A stretch of DNA of 64,000 bases. It comes from Undibacterium pigrum (GTDB lineage Bacteria; Pseudomonadota; Gammaproteobacteria; Burkholderiales; Burkholderiaceae_D). The DNA is taken from positions 522,155-586,154 of the forward strand of contig NZ_QJKB01000003.1 in NCBI RefSeq assembly GCF_003201815.1. The letters are read 5' to 3'. The notes under the pieces are model-generated. The model made no database searches, had not been told where the DNA came from, and saw nothing but the letters and a program-made list of their open reading frames with translations. Both the position numbers and the translations under genes were made by a program. This document shows, one piece after another, positions 1 to 8,613 of this stretch; position 1 is the stretch's first letter; every line of letters starts with the position of its first letter.

Positions 1-70
1 GCATCCCGTGAACGCCTGTCAGTAAGGACAGGTGAAAAATTGCCCCTGCATTTCCCGATTGAACTTTGTC

Positions 71-93
71 ACCTGTTTGATAGCCAAACAGGT
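71..93. promoter_or_regulatory. Candidate operator dyad upstream of the D-amino acid operon
   Basis: A perfect 9-bp inverted repeat, ACCTGTTTG and CAAACAGGT separated by 5 bases, lies 25 bases before the first start codon of the deaminase gene. The size and symmetry fit a dimeric repressor or activator site. The cognate regulator is not in the window, and the dyad could instead form a hairpin in the mRNA leader. The assignment rests on symmetry and position only. Confidence 0.45.
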
Positions 94-117
94 TTGCGCT
101 TGAATTAAGAGAACACC

Positions 118-1422
118 ATGCTGAACCTGACATCCCTGACTGAACAAAGCCTCTTGCCTGGCACCAAGGGCCTGGCCCTGACTGCCCCGCTGCTGCAAAA
201 AGACCTGGGTGCACAAGCCTGGAATATATTGAATGCTGACACCAGCTTCCCTGTCGCCATATTGAAAGACAGCGCCCTGCAACATAATTTGCTATGGATG
301 AAGGCCTTCTGCGCCAGCCGCAATATCGTTCTGGCCCCACATGGCAAGACCACCATGAGCCCGCAACTGTTTGACATGCAATTGCGTAATGGTGCCTGGG
401 GCATGACCCTGGCCAATGTCAACCAGATGCGCGTGGCCCAGCGTTTTGGTGTCAAGCGCGTCATCATCGCCAACCAGCTCATCAGCAAAAGCGATATCCA
501 TTCTGCCCTGGCCTTGCTGGCTGAAGACGCGGAATTCACTTTCTATGCAATTTGTGATTCCATCGCAGGCGTCAACATGCTGGCTGATGCCGTGCATGAA
601 GCGGGCTTGCAAAGACCCTTGCCCCTGTTGGTAGAACTGGGCTTCGCCGGGGGCCGCACGGGTTGCCGCAGCAGGCAGCAGGCTCTGGAACTGGCACGCC
701 ATATCCACCGCAGCCCTTACCTGCAACTGGCAGGTGTAGAAGGCTATGAAGGCTTGCTGGTTGGTAAAAACCGCGAGCAAGACCTGATGCAGGTTAAAAG
801 CTTTTTGCAAGACATGACAACGGTATGCCAGCAAGCTGATCGCGAACAATTATTCGACCTGCCCGAGATAGTAATCTCTGCCGGTGGCTCTGCTTATTTT
901 GATCTTGTGGGTGAGGAATTTGCCAGCGAACTAAAGCTCTCACGCCCCTTGCTGCCCATCTTGCGCAGCGGTTGCTATGTCACGCATGACCATGGTTTTT
1001 ATCATGGCCTGGTGGAAGAAATGCATGGCCGCGTTGCTGACTTGCCAGCAGGCGGCTTGCGGCCTGCACTGGAAGTCTGGAGCATGGTGCAATCGCGTCC
1101 TGAAAACGACCTGGCCATACTGACCATGGGCAAGCGCGATGCGTCTTACGATATCGACCTGCCCTTGCCTTTCGCAACTCACAGGCCAGGCCATGCCAGT
1201 GCACCATTTGCCCTGCCTGCCGGTTGCAAGATAGAAAAGATGAATGACCAGCACGCCTATTTGCGCCTGCCCAAAGACAGCGGCCTGTGCCAGACCCTGG
1301 CGGTAGGTGACCTCATCGCCTGCGGTATTTCCCACCCTTGCACGACCTTTGACAAATGGCCACTGATGCTGGTAGTCGATGATGCCTATCGCGTGCAGTC
1401 TGCCATCAACACAATATTCTGA
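118..1422 (+). CDS. Amino acid deaminase (D-serine dehydratase-like, PLP fold type III)
   Basis: The protein has 434 residues with an N-terminal alanine racemase-like barrel and a C-terminal D-serine dehydratase-like domain. The motif APHGKTTMSP places the likely PLP lysine at K77, and H406 with C408 near the C-terminus (ISHPCTTFDKW) match the metal ligands of eukaryotic-type D-serine dehydratases and D-threonine aldolases. The expected reaction is PLP-dependent breakdown of a D-amino acid to a 2-oxo acid and ammonia. The substrate cannot be fixed from sequence. The next gene starts 2 bases after the stop and encodes an N-acyl-D-amino-acid deacylase, so the pair probably feeds D-amino acids into central metabolism. 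The ATG at 118 follows AAGAGAAC. Confidence 0.85.
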   Translation: MLNLTSLTEQSLLPGTKGLALTAPLLQKDLGAQAWNILNADTSFPVAILKDSALQHNLLWMKAFCASRNIVLAPHGKTTMSPQLFDMQLRNGAWGMTLANVNQMRVAQRFGVKRVIIANQLISKSDIHSALALLAEDAEFTFYAICDSIAGVNMLADAVHEAGLQRPLPLLVELGFAGGRTGCRSRQQALELARHIHRSPYLQLAGVEGYEGLLVGKNREQDLMQVKSFLQDMTTVCQQADREQLFDLPEIVISAGGSAYFDLVGEEFASELKLSRPLLPILRSGCYVTHDHGFYHGLVEEMHGRVADLPAGGLRPALEVWSMVQSRPENDLAILTMGKRDASYDIDLPLPFATHRPGHASAPFALPAGCKIEKMNDQHAYLRLPKDSGLCQTLAVGDLIACGISHPCTTFDKWPLMLVVDDAYRVQSAINTIF

Positions 1423-1424
1423 TC

Positions 1425-2891
1425 ATGCGAGACGCTACATATGATGTGGTGATATGCAATGCCCTGGTCTATGACGGCAGCGGCTGCGCGCCCTACCCTG
1501 CCGACATAGGAATACGCGAGCAAAAGATCGCTGCCATCGCCACCCCTGCCAGCCTTGGCGGGCAGCACATCATAGATGCCAGGGGCATGGCCGTGGCACC
1601 CGGCTTTATCGATGTACATACTCATGATGACAGAGTAGTCTTGCAACAACCCGCCATGCAGCCCAAGCTCACGCAAGGCGTGACGACAGTCATCACCGGC
1701 AATTGCGGCATCAGCCTTGCACCTTTGAAGGCCATTGCTGCCGTGCCTGCTCCCCTGTCACTGATAGGCACACAAAAAGACTACCAGTTTGCCAGCGTTG
1801 CCGACTATGCCGCAGCCGTCACAATTGCTGAGCCTGCAGTCAATGTCGGCATGCTGATAGGCCACTCCACCCTGCGTGTGAATGCCATGGCAGACTGGAC
1901 AGGCCCAGCCAGCACCACAGAAATCAGCAAGATGCAAACCCTGCTGGCAGAGGGCATGCAGGCTGGGGCACTGGGTTTCAGTTCTGGCCTGTTCTACCAG
2001 ACCAGCAAGGCGGCAGACAATGCCGAAGTCATCGCCCTGGCCACGATCGCTGCTCAGGCTGGTGGGGTCTACACCTCGCATATACGTGATGAATACAATG
2101 GCGTCATGGATGCCCTGGCAGAAGCCTGCGATGCCGGGCAAGCAGCGCAATTGCCAGTCATACTCTCTCATCACAAATGCGCAGGCCCGGCCAACTGGGG
2201 GCGCACGAGCGAAACACTGGCGTATATCAGCGAACGTCGCCGCACCCAGGCTGTGGGGCTGGATGCCTACCCCTATGCCGCCGGTTCCACCGTGCTTGAC
2301 CCAGACTACGTCGATGGTGTCATACGCATCATGGTGACGTTTTCTGAACCTTACCCGGCCATGTCGGGACGCGATCTGTCCGATATTGCTGCTGAATGGC
2401 AGGTCGGTCAAAAAGAAGCCGCGCGCCGCCTGCATCCTGCCGGTGCCGTGTATTTCCAGATGCGGGAAGATGATGTACAACGCGTGCTCAGCTATCCGCA
2501 TACCATGATAGGCTCTGATGGCCTGCCACATGATGAGCATCCACATCCACGCCTGTGGGGCGCTTTCCCGCGGGTACTTGGCCACTACGTGCGCGAAGAA
2601 AAACTCTTCAGTCTGGCTGAAGCGATACGCCGCATGACGAGCTTGTCCGCTGATCATTTTGGTCTACAACAACGTGGCCGCATCGCCTGCGGCTGCTGGG
2701 CCGACCTGGTGATTTTTGATCCAGACACAATAAGTGACGCCGCCACTTTTGCACAGCCCAAACAGGCGGCCAAAGGTGTGCTGTGGGTACTGGTGAATGG
2801 CGCAATCGCTATGGCAGACGGTAAGCTGACCGGCAAACGTGCTGGCAAGGTTTTACGCAGGCAGGATGAACGTTACAACCGTAACGACTAA
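1425..2891 (+). CDS. N-acyl-D-amino-acid deacylase (D-aminoacylase), amidohydrolase superfamily
   Basis: The protein has 488 residues and follows the deaminase gene almost directly, so the two are co-transcribed. It has the amidohydrolase beta-alpha barrel with the metal motif HTHDD (H65, H67) after APGFID, the family cysteine C94 in TGNCGIS, a central SHHK segment and the late catalytic aspartate in IGSDGLPHDEHPHP. The family hydrolyses N-acyl-D-amino acids, and sometimes D-glutamyl or dipeptide substrates, to free D-amino acids. With the upstream deaminase this suggests scavenging of D-amino acid derivatives, for example from cell walls. No signal peptide is visible, so the enzyme should be cytoplasmic. 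Confidence 0.88.
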   Translation: MRDATYDVVICNALVYDGSGCAPYPADIGIREQKIAAIATPASLGGQHIIDARGMAVAPGFIDVHTHDDRVVLQQPAMQPKLTQGVTTVITGNCGISLAPLKAIAAVPAPLSLIGTQKDYQFASVADYAAAVTIAEPAVNVGMLIGHSTLRVNAMADWTGPASTTEISKMQTLLAEGMQAGALGFSSGLFYQTSKAADNAEVIALATIAAQAGGVYTSHIRDEYNGVMDALAEACDAGQAAQLPVILSHHKCAGPANWGRTSETLAYISERRRTQAVGLDAYPYAAGSTVLDPDYVDGVIRIMVTFSEPYPAMSGRDLSDIAAEWQVGQKEAARRLHPAGAVYFQMREDDVQRVLSYPHTMIGSDGLPHDEHPHPRLWGAFPRVLGHYVREEKLFSLAEAIRRMTSLSADHFGLQQRGRIACGCWADLVIFDPDTISDAATFAQPKQAAKGVLWVLVNGAIAMADGKLTGKRAGKVLRRQDERYNRND

Positions 2892-2914
2892 ATTTATGAT
2901 GGGTTTCGTATTGG

Positions 2915-2957
2915 GCAGGATGCGCATGGCGCACCCTGCATGTCATTTATTTTTTTT
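2915..2957 (+). terminator. Probable terminator of the D-amino acid operon
   Basis: A hairpin with arms GCAGGATGCGC and GCGCACCCTGC (one mismatch, 3-base loop) is followed by an interrupted T-rich run. It sits 24 bases past the deacylase stop. The T-run is not directly joined to the stem, so this could also be a repeated palindrome acting as a weak terminator. Confidence 0.5.
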
Positions 2958-2988
2958 TGAAAAAAACCAAAAATCTCACAGATGAAGA

Positions 2989-4113
2989 TTATTTTTCCAC
3001 CTTGAGTTTCCATACACGTATGTTGTCAAGCGCATTTGATCGCTGCTGGGTGGTGAGTTGTTTTTCAATTGAATCTATTACTTTAAGCTGCCCCTCATTC
3101 TTGATATCTGCAAGTTTCATCCAGAAATAAGCCTCTTCATAATCTCTGTGCGTTCCCCTGCCAAGCGCATGCAAAGTCCCTAGATTGTACATACCGTCAG
3201 GGTATCCTTGTTCTGCACTCTTCTTTAGCCAATAAAAAGCTTGCTTGTCATCTTGCACGGTACCCTGTCCCTTAAAATGCATCATGCCCAGACTATGCTG
3301 TGCTGCTAAATGACCCAAATTGGCAGCCTTACTGAACAAGGAAAAGGCTTTCTTTTCATCTTTGGGCACACCTATGCCCTGCAGATACATCACCCCCAGG
3401 TTCTGCATTGCCTCTTTTGAATTCTGTTCAACAGCCTTGTTATACCAGTACAAGGCTTTTTGATGATCTCTGGTGAAATTTTTTCCATTCCCATACAGAT
3501 AAGCCAGATTAACCTGTGCCGCCACATCGCCCTGTGTAGCTGCTTTAAGGTACCAGGATGCTGCCAGTGCTTCATTCTTTGCAATGCCGATGCCGTGAGC
3601 GTATATATCACCAACGATACTCTGTGCCACGACATCACCCTGCTCCGCCGCCTTGGTATACCAGTACAATGATCGTTGCTCATCTTTGGCGACACCTTCA
3701 CCACGGGCATACATCTCTCCCATAAGAAACTGTGCATCAAGTTCGCCTTGCTCCGCAGCCTTCAGATACAAGACCGCAGCCCGCTTTTTATCTTGCGCCA
3801 CACCACGGCCATGGTCATACATCCATCCCAGTTTTAATTGGCCGCTGGCAAAACCCTGGTCTGAAGCTTTTTTGTACCAGGCAATCGCCTGCTGGTCACT
3901 GGCAACAACACCTAAACCATTTTGGTACAACCAACCCAGATTGGATTGGGCATTGGCATTGCCTTTTTCAGCCAGTTTTTTAAAACCAGTAAACGCACCC
4001 GCGTAATCCTTACGACCAAAGGCATCAAAGGATTCTTGAAATGTCTGCGCATAAACCCCCATGCCAGCAAGCATGGCACATGAAACGATCAATATCTTGA
4101 AAAAAATCTTCAT
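2989..4113 (-). CDS. Secreted Sel1-like repeat protein
   Basis: The protein has 374 residues. A signal peptide (lysine, then hydrophobic residues 5-19, cleavage near VYAQ) is followed by about nine tandem Sel1/TPR-type helical repeats of about 36 residues, with the recurrent signature A..LG.MY..G.GV..D...A..WY.KAA. Sel1 proteins act as protein-interaction scaffolds, often in envelope or secretion processes. The partner here is unknown. The start codon abuts the stop of the upstream UbiE-like gene with no gap, so the two are probably co-transcribed, although no functional link is evident. Confidence 0.85.
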   Translation of the reverse strand: MKIFFKILIVSCAMLAGMGVYAQTFQESFDAFGRKDYAGAFTGFKKLAEKGNANAQSNLGWLYQNGLGVVASDQQAIAWYKKASDQGFASGQLKLGWMYDHGRGVAQDKKRAAVLYLKAAEQGELDAQFLMGEMYARGEGVAKDEQRSLYWYTKAAEQGDVVAQSIVGDIYAHGIGIAKNEALAASWYLKAATQGDVAAQVNLAYLYGNGKNFTRDHQKALYWYNKAVEQNSKEAMQNLGVMYLQGIGVPKDEKKAFSLFSKAANLGHLAAQHSLGMMHFKGQGTVQDDKQAFYWLKKSAEQGYPDGMYNLGTLHALGRGTHRDYEEAYFWMKLADIKNEGQLKVIDSIEKQLTTQQRSNALDNIRVWKLKVEK

Positions 4114-4863
4114 CTATGCCAGCCCCGGTTTCCTTGCCGTATGCACCGCCACTATTCCCAGCGACAGTCGTTCAAACTGGATGTCGCTAAAGCCCATTTC
4201 CCGCATTTCTGCGGCGAGTTGTTCTGCGCCAGGAAATTCGCGTACACCGTGCAACAAGTATTTATAGGCCGATGCGTCACCGCCCGTGGCTATCCAGCCT
4301 ATGGCCGGGGTGCAGATGGCCATATACATCAGGTAGGCACGGTGTAGCCATGCCGGGCGTATATTCGAGGCCTCAAGGATGATAAGGCGGCCACCAGGGC
4401 GCAAAACCCGCAAGGCTTCTTGCAGGGCCAGATGACGCTGGCAGATTTTTAGCCCCAGTGAAATCGAATAGGCATCCACGCTGCCGCTCGCAATGTCAGG
4501 CATGCTGTGCATGTCGAGCTGACTGAGGCGGACTTGTTCACCATGCTGGCCCAGCTTGCTTTGCGCAATCGCCAGCATTTGCGGGCTGATGTCGGAGGCA
4601 ATGATACGGCGGCTGGCTGGTATCTGTTTTTTCAGCACACGCAACATGATGTCACCTGTACCCGTTGCACCATCCAGCAGAGTTTGCCATTCTTCCTGCG
4701 CGATAATGTCGGCGACCCTTCGCTTCCACATCCTGTGTATGCCAAAGCTGAACAGGTCGCACAGCCTGTCATAACGGCTGGCAATGCGGCCAAAGACGTC
4801 GTCGCTTTGGGCTACGAATTCTGCAGCATTGCCGGATGGTCGTGCAGGCATTTGTTCGGGCAT
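4114..4863 (-). CDS. UbiE/COQ5-family SAM-dependent methyltransferase
   Basis: About 249 residues from the chosen ATG at 4863. The sequence contains the class I methyltransferase glycine motif GATGTGD, an acidic post-I segment (ASDISPQML) and the UbiE-like stretch ISLGLKICQRHLALQEALRV, followed by LRPGGRLIILEAS. The family C-methylates ubiquinone or menaquinone precursors, but the classic UbiE signature is diverged (LKIC in place of LRNV). It may therefore be a paralogue with another small-molecule substrate rather than the housekeeping ubiE. The open frame extends upstream to 4938 with GTG codons. The ATG at 4863 was preferred because homology begins shortly after it. No strong Shine-Dalgarno sequence supports either start. 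Confidence 0.75.
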   Translation of the reverse strand: MPEQMPARPSGNAAEFVAQSDDVFGRIASRYDRLCDLFSFGIHRMWKRRVADIIAQEEWQTLLDGATGTGDIMLRVLKKQIPASRRIIASDISPQMLAIAQSKLGQHGEQVRLSQLDMHSMPDIASGSVDAYSISLGLKICQRHLALQEALRVLRPGGRLIILEASNIRPAWLHRAYLMYMAICTPAIGWIATGGDASAYKYLLHGVREFPGAEQLAAEMREMGFSDIQFERLSLGIVAVHTARKPGLA

Positions 4864-5032
4864 GATGGCAATAAGAATAGAAATAAATCCTGAGTGTAGC
4901 GCATCAGGAATGACAAGTCTCATTTTTGGCGACACCACACTATCAATTCATTTATGCTAAGCTCAATGCCCTCCTTGATGCGTGCTGCAAAGGAAAGATA
5001 AGTCATATACAAATAATGAGTAAAGCCGTCAG

Positions 5033-5449
5033 ATGAACTATCCGCAATTTTACTGTCACTGGATGCAGACAATCGGACTGGATATCTCAGCCATGCCGGA
5101 TGCTGCGCAAAGATTAAGTCCCGGCACACCCAGCTTGCCGCTTGCACTGCTGACCTACTACCAGTGCGCAGGCAATAGCGCGATCAATACTGCATACAAT
5201 CAACTCCTGTCACCTGAGGATATCTATCAGGAACAGGGCTACCTGATTTTCATGCATGAAAACCAGGGTGTGGTGGACTGGGGTATACGCCTGCAAGACC
5301 TGGAACAAGCCAACCCCATAGTCTGGCAAAGAAATAATGATGAGCAGGCCTGGTATGCAGAGGATTATCAACTCAGCAGTTTCTTGATGGCCAACTGGTA
5401 TTGGGCAGAGTTTGGCGAAGAAAAGCCTGAAGAATTTTTCAGGCTGTAG
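5033..5449 (+). CDS. Small SMI1/KNR4 (SUKH)-like protein, hypothetical
   Basis: The protein has 138 residues, is acidic and rich in tryptophan and tyrosine, and has no signal peptide. The pattern LPxALLxYYQCAGN, then a strand ending GYLIFMHENQGVVDWGI, then W near PIVW resembles the SUKH superfamily, which holds many immunity proteins of polymorphic toxin systems. No toxin gene is next to it, so it would be an orphan immunity-like or regulatory protein. The SUKH resemblance is by eye. Confidence 0.6.
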   Translation: MNYPQFYCHWMQTIGLDISAMPDAAQRLSPGTPSLPLALLTYYQCAGNSAINTAYNQLLSPEDIYQEQGYLIFMHENQGVVDWGIRLQDLEQANPIVWQRNNDEQAWYAEDYQLSSFLMANWYWAEFGEEKPEEFFRL

Positions 5450-5557
5450 ACTGGCAAAAAAACAAATAAACTTTGTGAACCATCACCACGGAATAAGACC
5501 AAAAATCTCACTGCAGAGGCACTGAGGCACAGAGATGGCACAGAGGCCTGAAATTCT

Positions 5558-6391
5558 TCAAGCAAACAATTCTTCCGCTTCCGCAAACCCGTAAAAACTA
5601 CGTTCCATGTTTTGCCAGCTACCTGTCTTCCTGGCTTCTTCTGCAATATCACGCACTGTACCCATCACTGCCAGCATGGGGCAGACACCGAGGCTGACGC
5701 GACTGGCACCGGCCTGGAACAAATCCTGTGCTACCGGTGCACCCGGCATGGCCATGATATTGATGGGTCCCTTTATAGCTTGCGCCAGAAGCGCAATAAT
5801 AGTCAGATCAGCCAGGGCCGGTATAAAGACCATGTCAGCACCGGCTGCCAGATAGGCTCTACCACGCTGTATGCTCATCGCTATGCGTGTCTCGATACCC
5901 TCACCCAGGCCAAGCAGGAAAGTATCCGTGCGGGCATTGATCCACAAAGGCAGGCCAGCCTGGTCTGCTGCCTGTCTTGCTGCCGCGATGCGTGCGCATT
6001 GGGCATCCACAGCAAACAAAGGCTCGCTGGAAGAACCATGGCTATTGTCTTCAAGATTGACGCCGACTGCACCGGCAGCGATGACTTGCCTGATGGTTTC
6101 TGCTACCGCTTCTGGCGCAGCACCATAGCCTGCCTCGATATCAGCATTGACAGGCATATCGACTGACCTGGCGATGGCGGCTATCTGCGTCATCATGCTA
6201 TCGCGTCCTATCAACTCGGCATCGCAAAAGCCTTGCGCATATGCGATGCCGCCGCTGGTCGTACCGAGAGCAGGAAAACCTGCTTTGGCAAAAATGCGGG
6301 CGCTGGCGATGTCCCAGGCATTGGCCAGCATGAACTGGCCCTGCTGGTTCAATCGACGAAATTGCAGGGCCAGTTTGATTTGGTGTTGCAT
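5558..6391 (-). CDS. Isocitrate lyase / PEP mutase-family enzyme
   Basis: About 277 residues with the start placed at ATG 6391, preceded by AAAGGAG at good spacing. The sequence shows the superfamily layout: LANAWDIASARIF near the N-terminus, GTTSGGIAYAQG, the metal/substrate motif NADIEAGYG and VNLEDN, and an SLGVCPM segment near the C-terminus. The family includes PEP mutase, phosphonopyruvate hydrolase, 2-methylisocitrate lyase and oxaloacetate decarboxylase. The KKCGH motif of true isocitrate lyases is absent, so a carbon-carbon or phosphorus-carbon bond enzyme of unassigned substrate is the safest call. It is a single gene. Confidence 0.8.
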   Translation of the reverse strand: MQHQIKLALQFRRLNQQGQFMLANAWDIASARIFAKAGFPALGTTSGGIAYAQGFCDAELIGRDSMMTQIAAIARSVDMPVNADIEAGYGAAPEAVAETIRQVIAAGAVGVNLEDNSHGSSSEPLFAVDAQCARIAAARQAADQAGLPLWINARTDTFLLGLGEGIETRIAMSIQRGRAYLAAGADMVFIPALADLTIIALLAQAIKGPINIMAMPGAPVAQDLFQAGASRVSLGVCPMLAVMGTVRDIAEEARKTGSWQNMERSFYGFAEAEELFA

Positions 6392-6557
6392 GGAGGGCTC
6401 CTTTGCTGTGCTTGAAAGTTGCGCATTGTTCCATGACATGGTGCGCCAGACTGGCAGCTTTCGGCCCTTGTAATTTTCACACTATCCCAGGTTTACCCCC
6501 ATTACATGGCGGGTATAAGGATGCGATACTATGCCTTCTTTCACCTGACTTCACCCA

Positions 6558-7010
6558 ATGAAAAAGATAATACCCAAAGTACTGGCACTCGACCTTGAAG
6601 GAACACTGATTTCAAACGCCATGAGCCAGATTCCACGCCCTGGCCTGTTTGAATTTCTGGAACGTTGCGCTGTACTTTTCCCCAGACTGGTAATGTTCAC
6701 GACAGTCAATGAAGACAAGTTCCGGCACATCGCCCGGCTGCTGGTGGAAGAAGGCAAGGCACCTGCATGGTTTGCCCATATTGAATACGTGAACTTGCAA
6801 GGCGACACCAAGAATCTCGAATTTATACCGGATGCCATAGTGGAAGAAAGCATCCTGGTCGATGATTTTGAAATCTATGTCCATCCCGGCCAGGCTGCGC
6901 AATGGATGCAGATAGAATTTTTTGATTATCCCTATTCTGAAGAAGACCAGGGATTGTTTAACATGCTGGCAAAGCTCGAAGCCGTATTTAAAAATCCTGG
7001 CAGCAAGTAA
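6558..7010 (+). CDS. HAD-superfamily (NIF/SCP-type) phosphatase-like protein
   Basis: The protein has 150 residues. An N-terminal DLEGTL replaces the classical DxDGT, followed by motif II (LVMFTTVNE) and the late acidic motif ILVDDFE. The layout without a large cap domain resembles NLI-interacting-factor phosphatases. The glutamate in place of the second nucleophile-loop aspartate may lower or alter phosphatase activity. It lies between unrelated genes, with a REP-type palindrome just downstream. Confidence 0.7.
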   Translation: MKKIIPKVLALDLEGTLISNAMSQIPRPGLFEFLERCAVLFPRLVMFTTVNEDKFRHIARLLVEEGKAPAWFAHIEYVNLQGDTKNLEFIPDAIVEESILVDDFEIYVHPGQAAQWMQIEFFDYPYSEEDQGLFNMLAKLEAVFKNPGSK

Positions 7011-7023
7011 CTAGCCAGAAAAG

Positions 7024-7116
7024 TGTAGGAGCGGCTTTAGCCGCGAAGATTTTTCCCAGGAAGCATATGCCATGTGTGCTTAGTAAACCCGGTTCGCGGC
7101 TGAAGCCGCTCCTGCA
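7024..7116. repeat. Pair of REP-type palindromes in inverted orientation
   Basis: Two 24-base units (7024-7047 and 7093-7116) are near-perfect inverted copies of each other, built on GGAGCGGCTTTAGCCGCGAA. Each unit is itself a GCGGCT..AGCCGC hairpin. Spacing and symmetry match a BIME formed by REP sequences of the type common in Pseudomonas and related proteobacteria. It lies between the convergent ends of the HAD and YdcF genes, where it may also end transcription. Confidence 0.8.
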
Positions 7117-7221
7117 AAGGAAGGCCGCATATTTGTCCGAATCAATCTCAGACGAAATGACGTAGCCTCTGCTATTTTTTAGAATTGATTTTTCGAATCT
7201 GGACTTGAACAAAGATTTCTT

Positions 7222-7893
7222 TTATTTTTTTGCTTCACATGAATTTTCAGTTTCATCAAGCAGCTTATATTTCACATAAAAGAAACTCTCATACAGCAAT
7301 GCCTGGCTTTTTGAACGCCAGCTGACATAGCGGCTTGTCGGTGTAGCCGCAGAGATGGCATTGATATGCAAATCATTTGCCATCGTCATTGCCCGCTTCA
7401 TGTGCAAGGGGTCACTGACTATCAGCACTTTTTGCAGTTTGTTTTCCTGCATGAGCTGACAAGCCTGCACCAGGTTTTGCCAGGTATTGGTCGAGGCTTC
7501 TTCTATCAAAATTTGCGTTGCAGGAACACCTTCAGCAATCGCGTACTGACGGGCAGCGGCTGATTCTGACAGACTATCACCTTCACTCAAGCCGCCTGTA
7601 AAAATCAGGTAAGAGACATGGCCAGTTTTATATAGCTGTATACCGTGCTTGATACGCTCAGCAAATACTGGCGAAGGCTTATCTTTCCAGACCGATGCTC
7701 CCAGTACTATCGCTGCATCCGCTTTGATATTTTCAGGCTCTGCAAATTGCTGGCTCAGCAGTGCGGGGTAACTAGCGATATTCAGCACGACCAGAATAAA
7801 ACCGGCCAGCAGCAGAAAAACCATCCACAAGATGAGGCGCATTATGCTGATTGTGCTGAAGTAGCGACGCAGCCCTGGCAAACGAGATATCAC
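7222..7893 (-). CDS. YdcF/SanA/ElyC-family (DUF218) membrane-anchored protein
   Basis: The protein has 223 residues. One N-terminal membrane segment (about residues 12-36) is followed by the DUF218 domain with AAIVLGASVW, FTGG, ESAAARQYAIAEGVP, the EEASTNTWQN segment and VSDPLHMKRA. Relatives (SanA, ElyC) act in cell-envelope integrity and some bind nucleotide-like ligands. The exact reaction is unknown. The start lies 11 bases beyond the stop of the next gene in the same direction (7905-8603), so the three genes at 7222-9108 probably form one transcript. Confidence 0.8.
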   Translation of the reverse strand: MISRLPGLRRYFSTISIMRLILWMVFLLLAGFILVVLNIASYPALLSQQFAEPENIKADAAIVLGASVWKDKPSPVFAERIKHGIQLYKTGHVSYLIFTGGLSEGDSLSESAAARQYAIAEGVPATQILIEEASTNTWQNLVQACQLMQENKLQKVLIVSDPLHMKRAMTMANDLHINAISAATPTSRYVSWRSKSQALLYESFFYVKYKLLDETENSCEAKK

Positions 7894-7904
7894 TGGCTTC
7901 CGAT

Positions 7905-8603
7905 CTACTGCTTGCTGAGCACGCGCCAGGGCTTGCTGGTTTTGGGGTCGACAGGCAGGCGCTTTTCATTGCTCGCATAATCATCTTCAAACACCACCCA
8001 TGCATTCCCCCGCTGGACCAGATACCAGAATGGCAGCTTGCGGCCTTCTACCCGCAGGGGTGTACCATACAAATCCAGTTCAGATAAATCCAGTGACAAA
8101 CTTGCCCTGGCTGGCTTGCCATTGATGCTGAGTTTGCCATCCTGAAAACACCATTGCTCTTTTTCCTCGCTGACAAAACAACCTTGTATGATGCGCGCCA
8201 GATATAAATCAGCTTCTTTTTGAGCCAGGCTACCCAGGCGTTGATATGGGCCCTGTTCTGCCCTGTGTTTGCCGTCACCAAGTAACCAGATTTTGTCGCC
8301 TTGCAGGCGCAGGCAATATTCTGTTTCATCACCTTCATGCCAGGCCAGGTTTTGCCTGATGCGGCCATCGCTGATGGTGAGGGCATTTTTTTGGCTGTCA
8401 GTGGCTGTCATGGCGGCAGTCCAGTTGCCATGTTTTTTCAGCAAATCAAGGAAAGGGCTGCTACTCCAGTAGCCTTCCAGTTTTTTCAAACCGGCATCGC
8501 CAGTGCAAAGCTTGTCAGAAGCAGCCATGGCAGTTGATGCACAGAACAGCATCAGCGCGATGCTGACTTTTTTGATGATGGAAGCCATGTTTGATTTTTT
8601 CAT
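7905..8603 (-). CDS. Secreted hypothetical protein
   Basis: About 232 residues from ATG 8603. The frame is open to 8639, but the 8603 start gives the best signal peptide (KKSNMASIIKKV, then hydrophobic ALMLFCASTAMA) and lies 10 bases after the upstream stop. The mature part has four cysteines (SDKLCTGD, EYCL, GCFV, QWCF) that could form two disulfides, and W/Y-rich strands suggesting a periplasmic beta fold. I recognise no family. Confidence 0.6.
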   Translation of the reverse strand: MKKSNMASIIKKVSIALMLFCASTAMAASDKLCTGDAGLKKLEGYWSSSPFLDLLKKHGNWTAAMTATDSQKNALTISDGRIRQNLAWHEGDETEYCLRLQGDKIWLLGDGKHRAEQGPYQRLGSLAQKEADLYLARIIQGCFVSEEKEQWCFQDGKLSINGKPARASLSLDLSELDLYGTPLRVEGRKLPFWYLVQRGNAWVVFEDDYASNEKRLPVDPKTSKPWRVLSKQ

Positions 8604-8613
8604 CTTGAAGCTC

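Noticed and set aside
1758..2657. Antisense frame of 299 codons inside the D-aminoacylase gene
   Set aside because: It is a shadow of a strongly supported amidohydrolase gene.
5498..5545. Degenerate direct repeats (CAGAGGCA, CTGAGGCA, CAGAGATGGCA)
   Set aside because: They are too short and irregular to define an element. They resemble low-complexity intergenic sequence common in bacteria.
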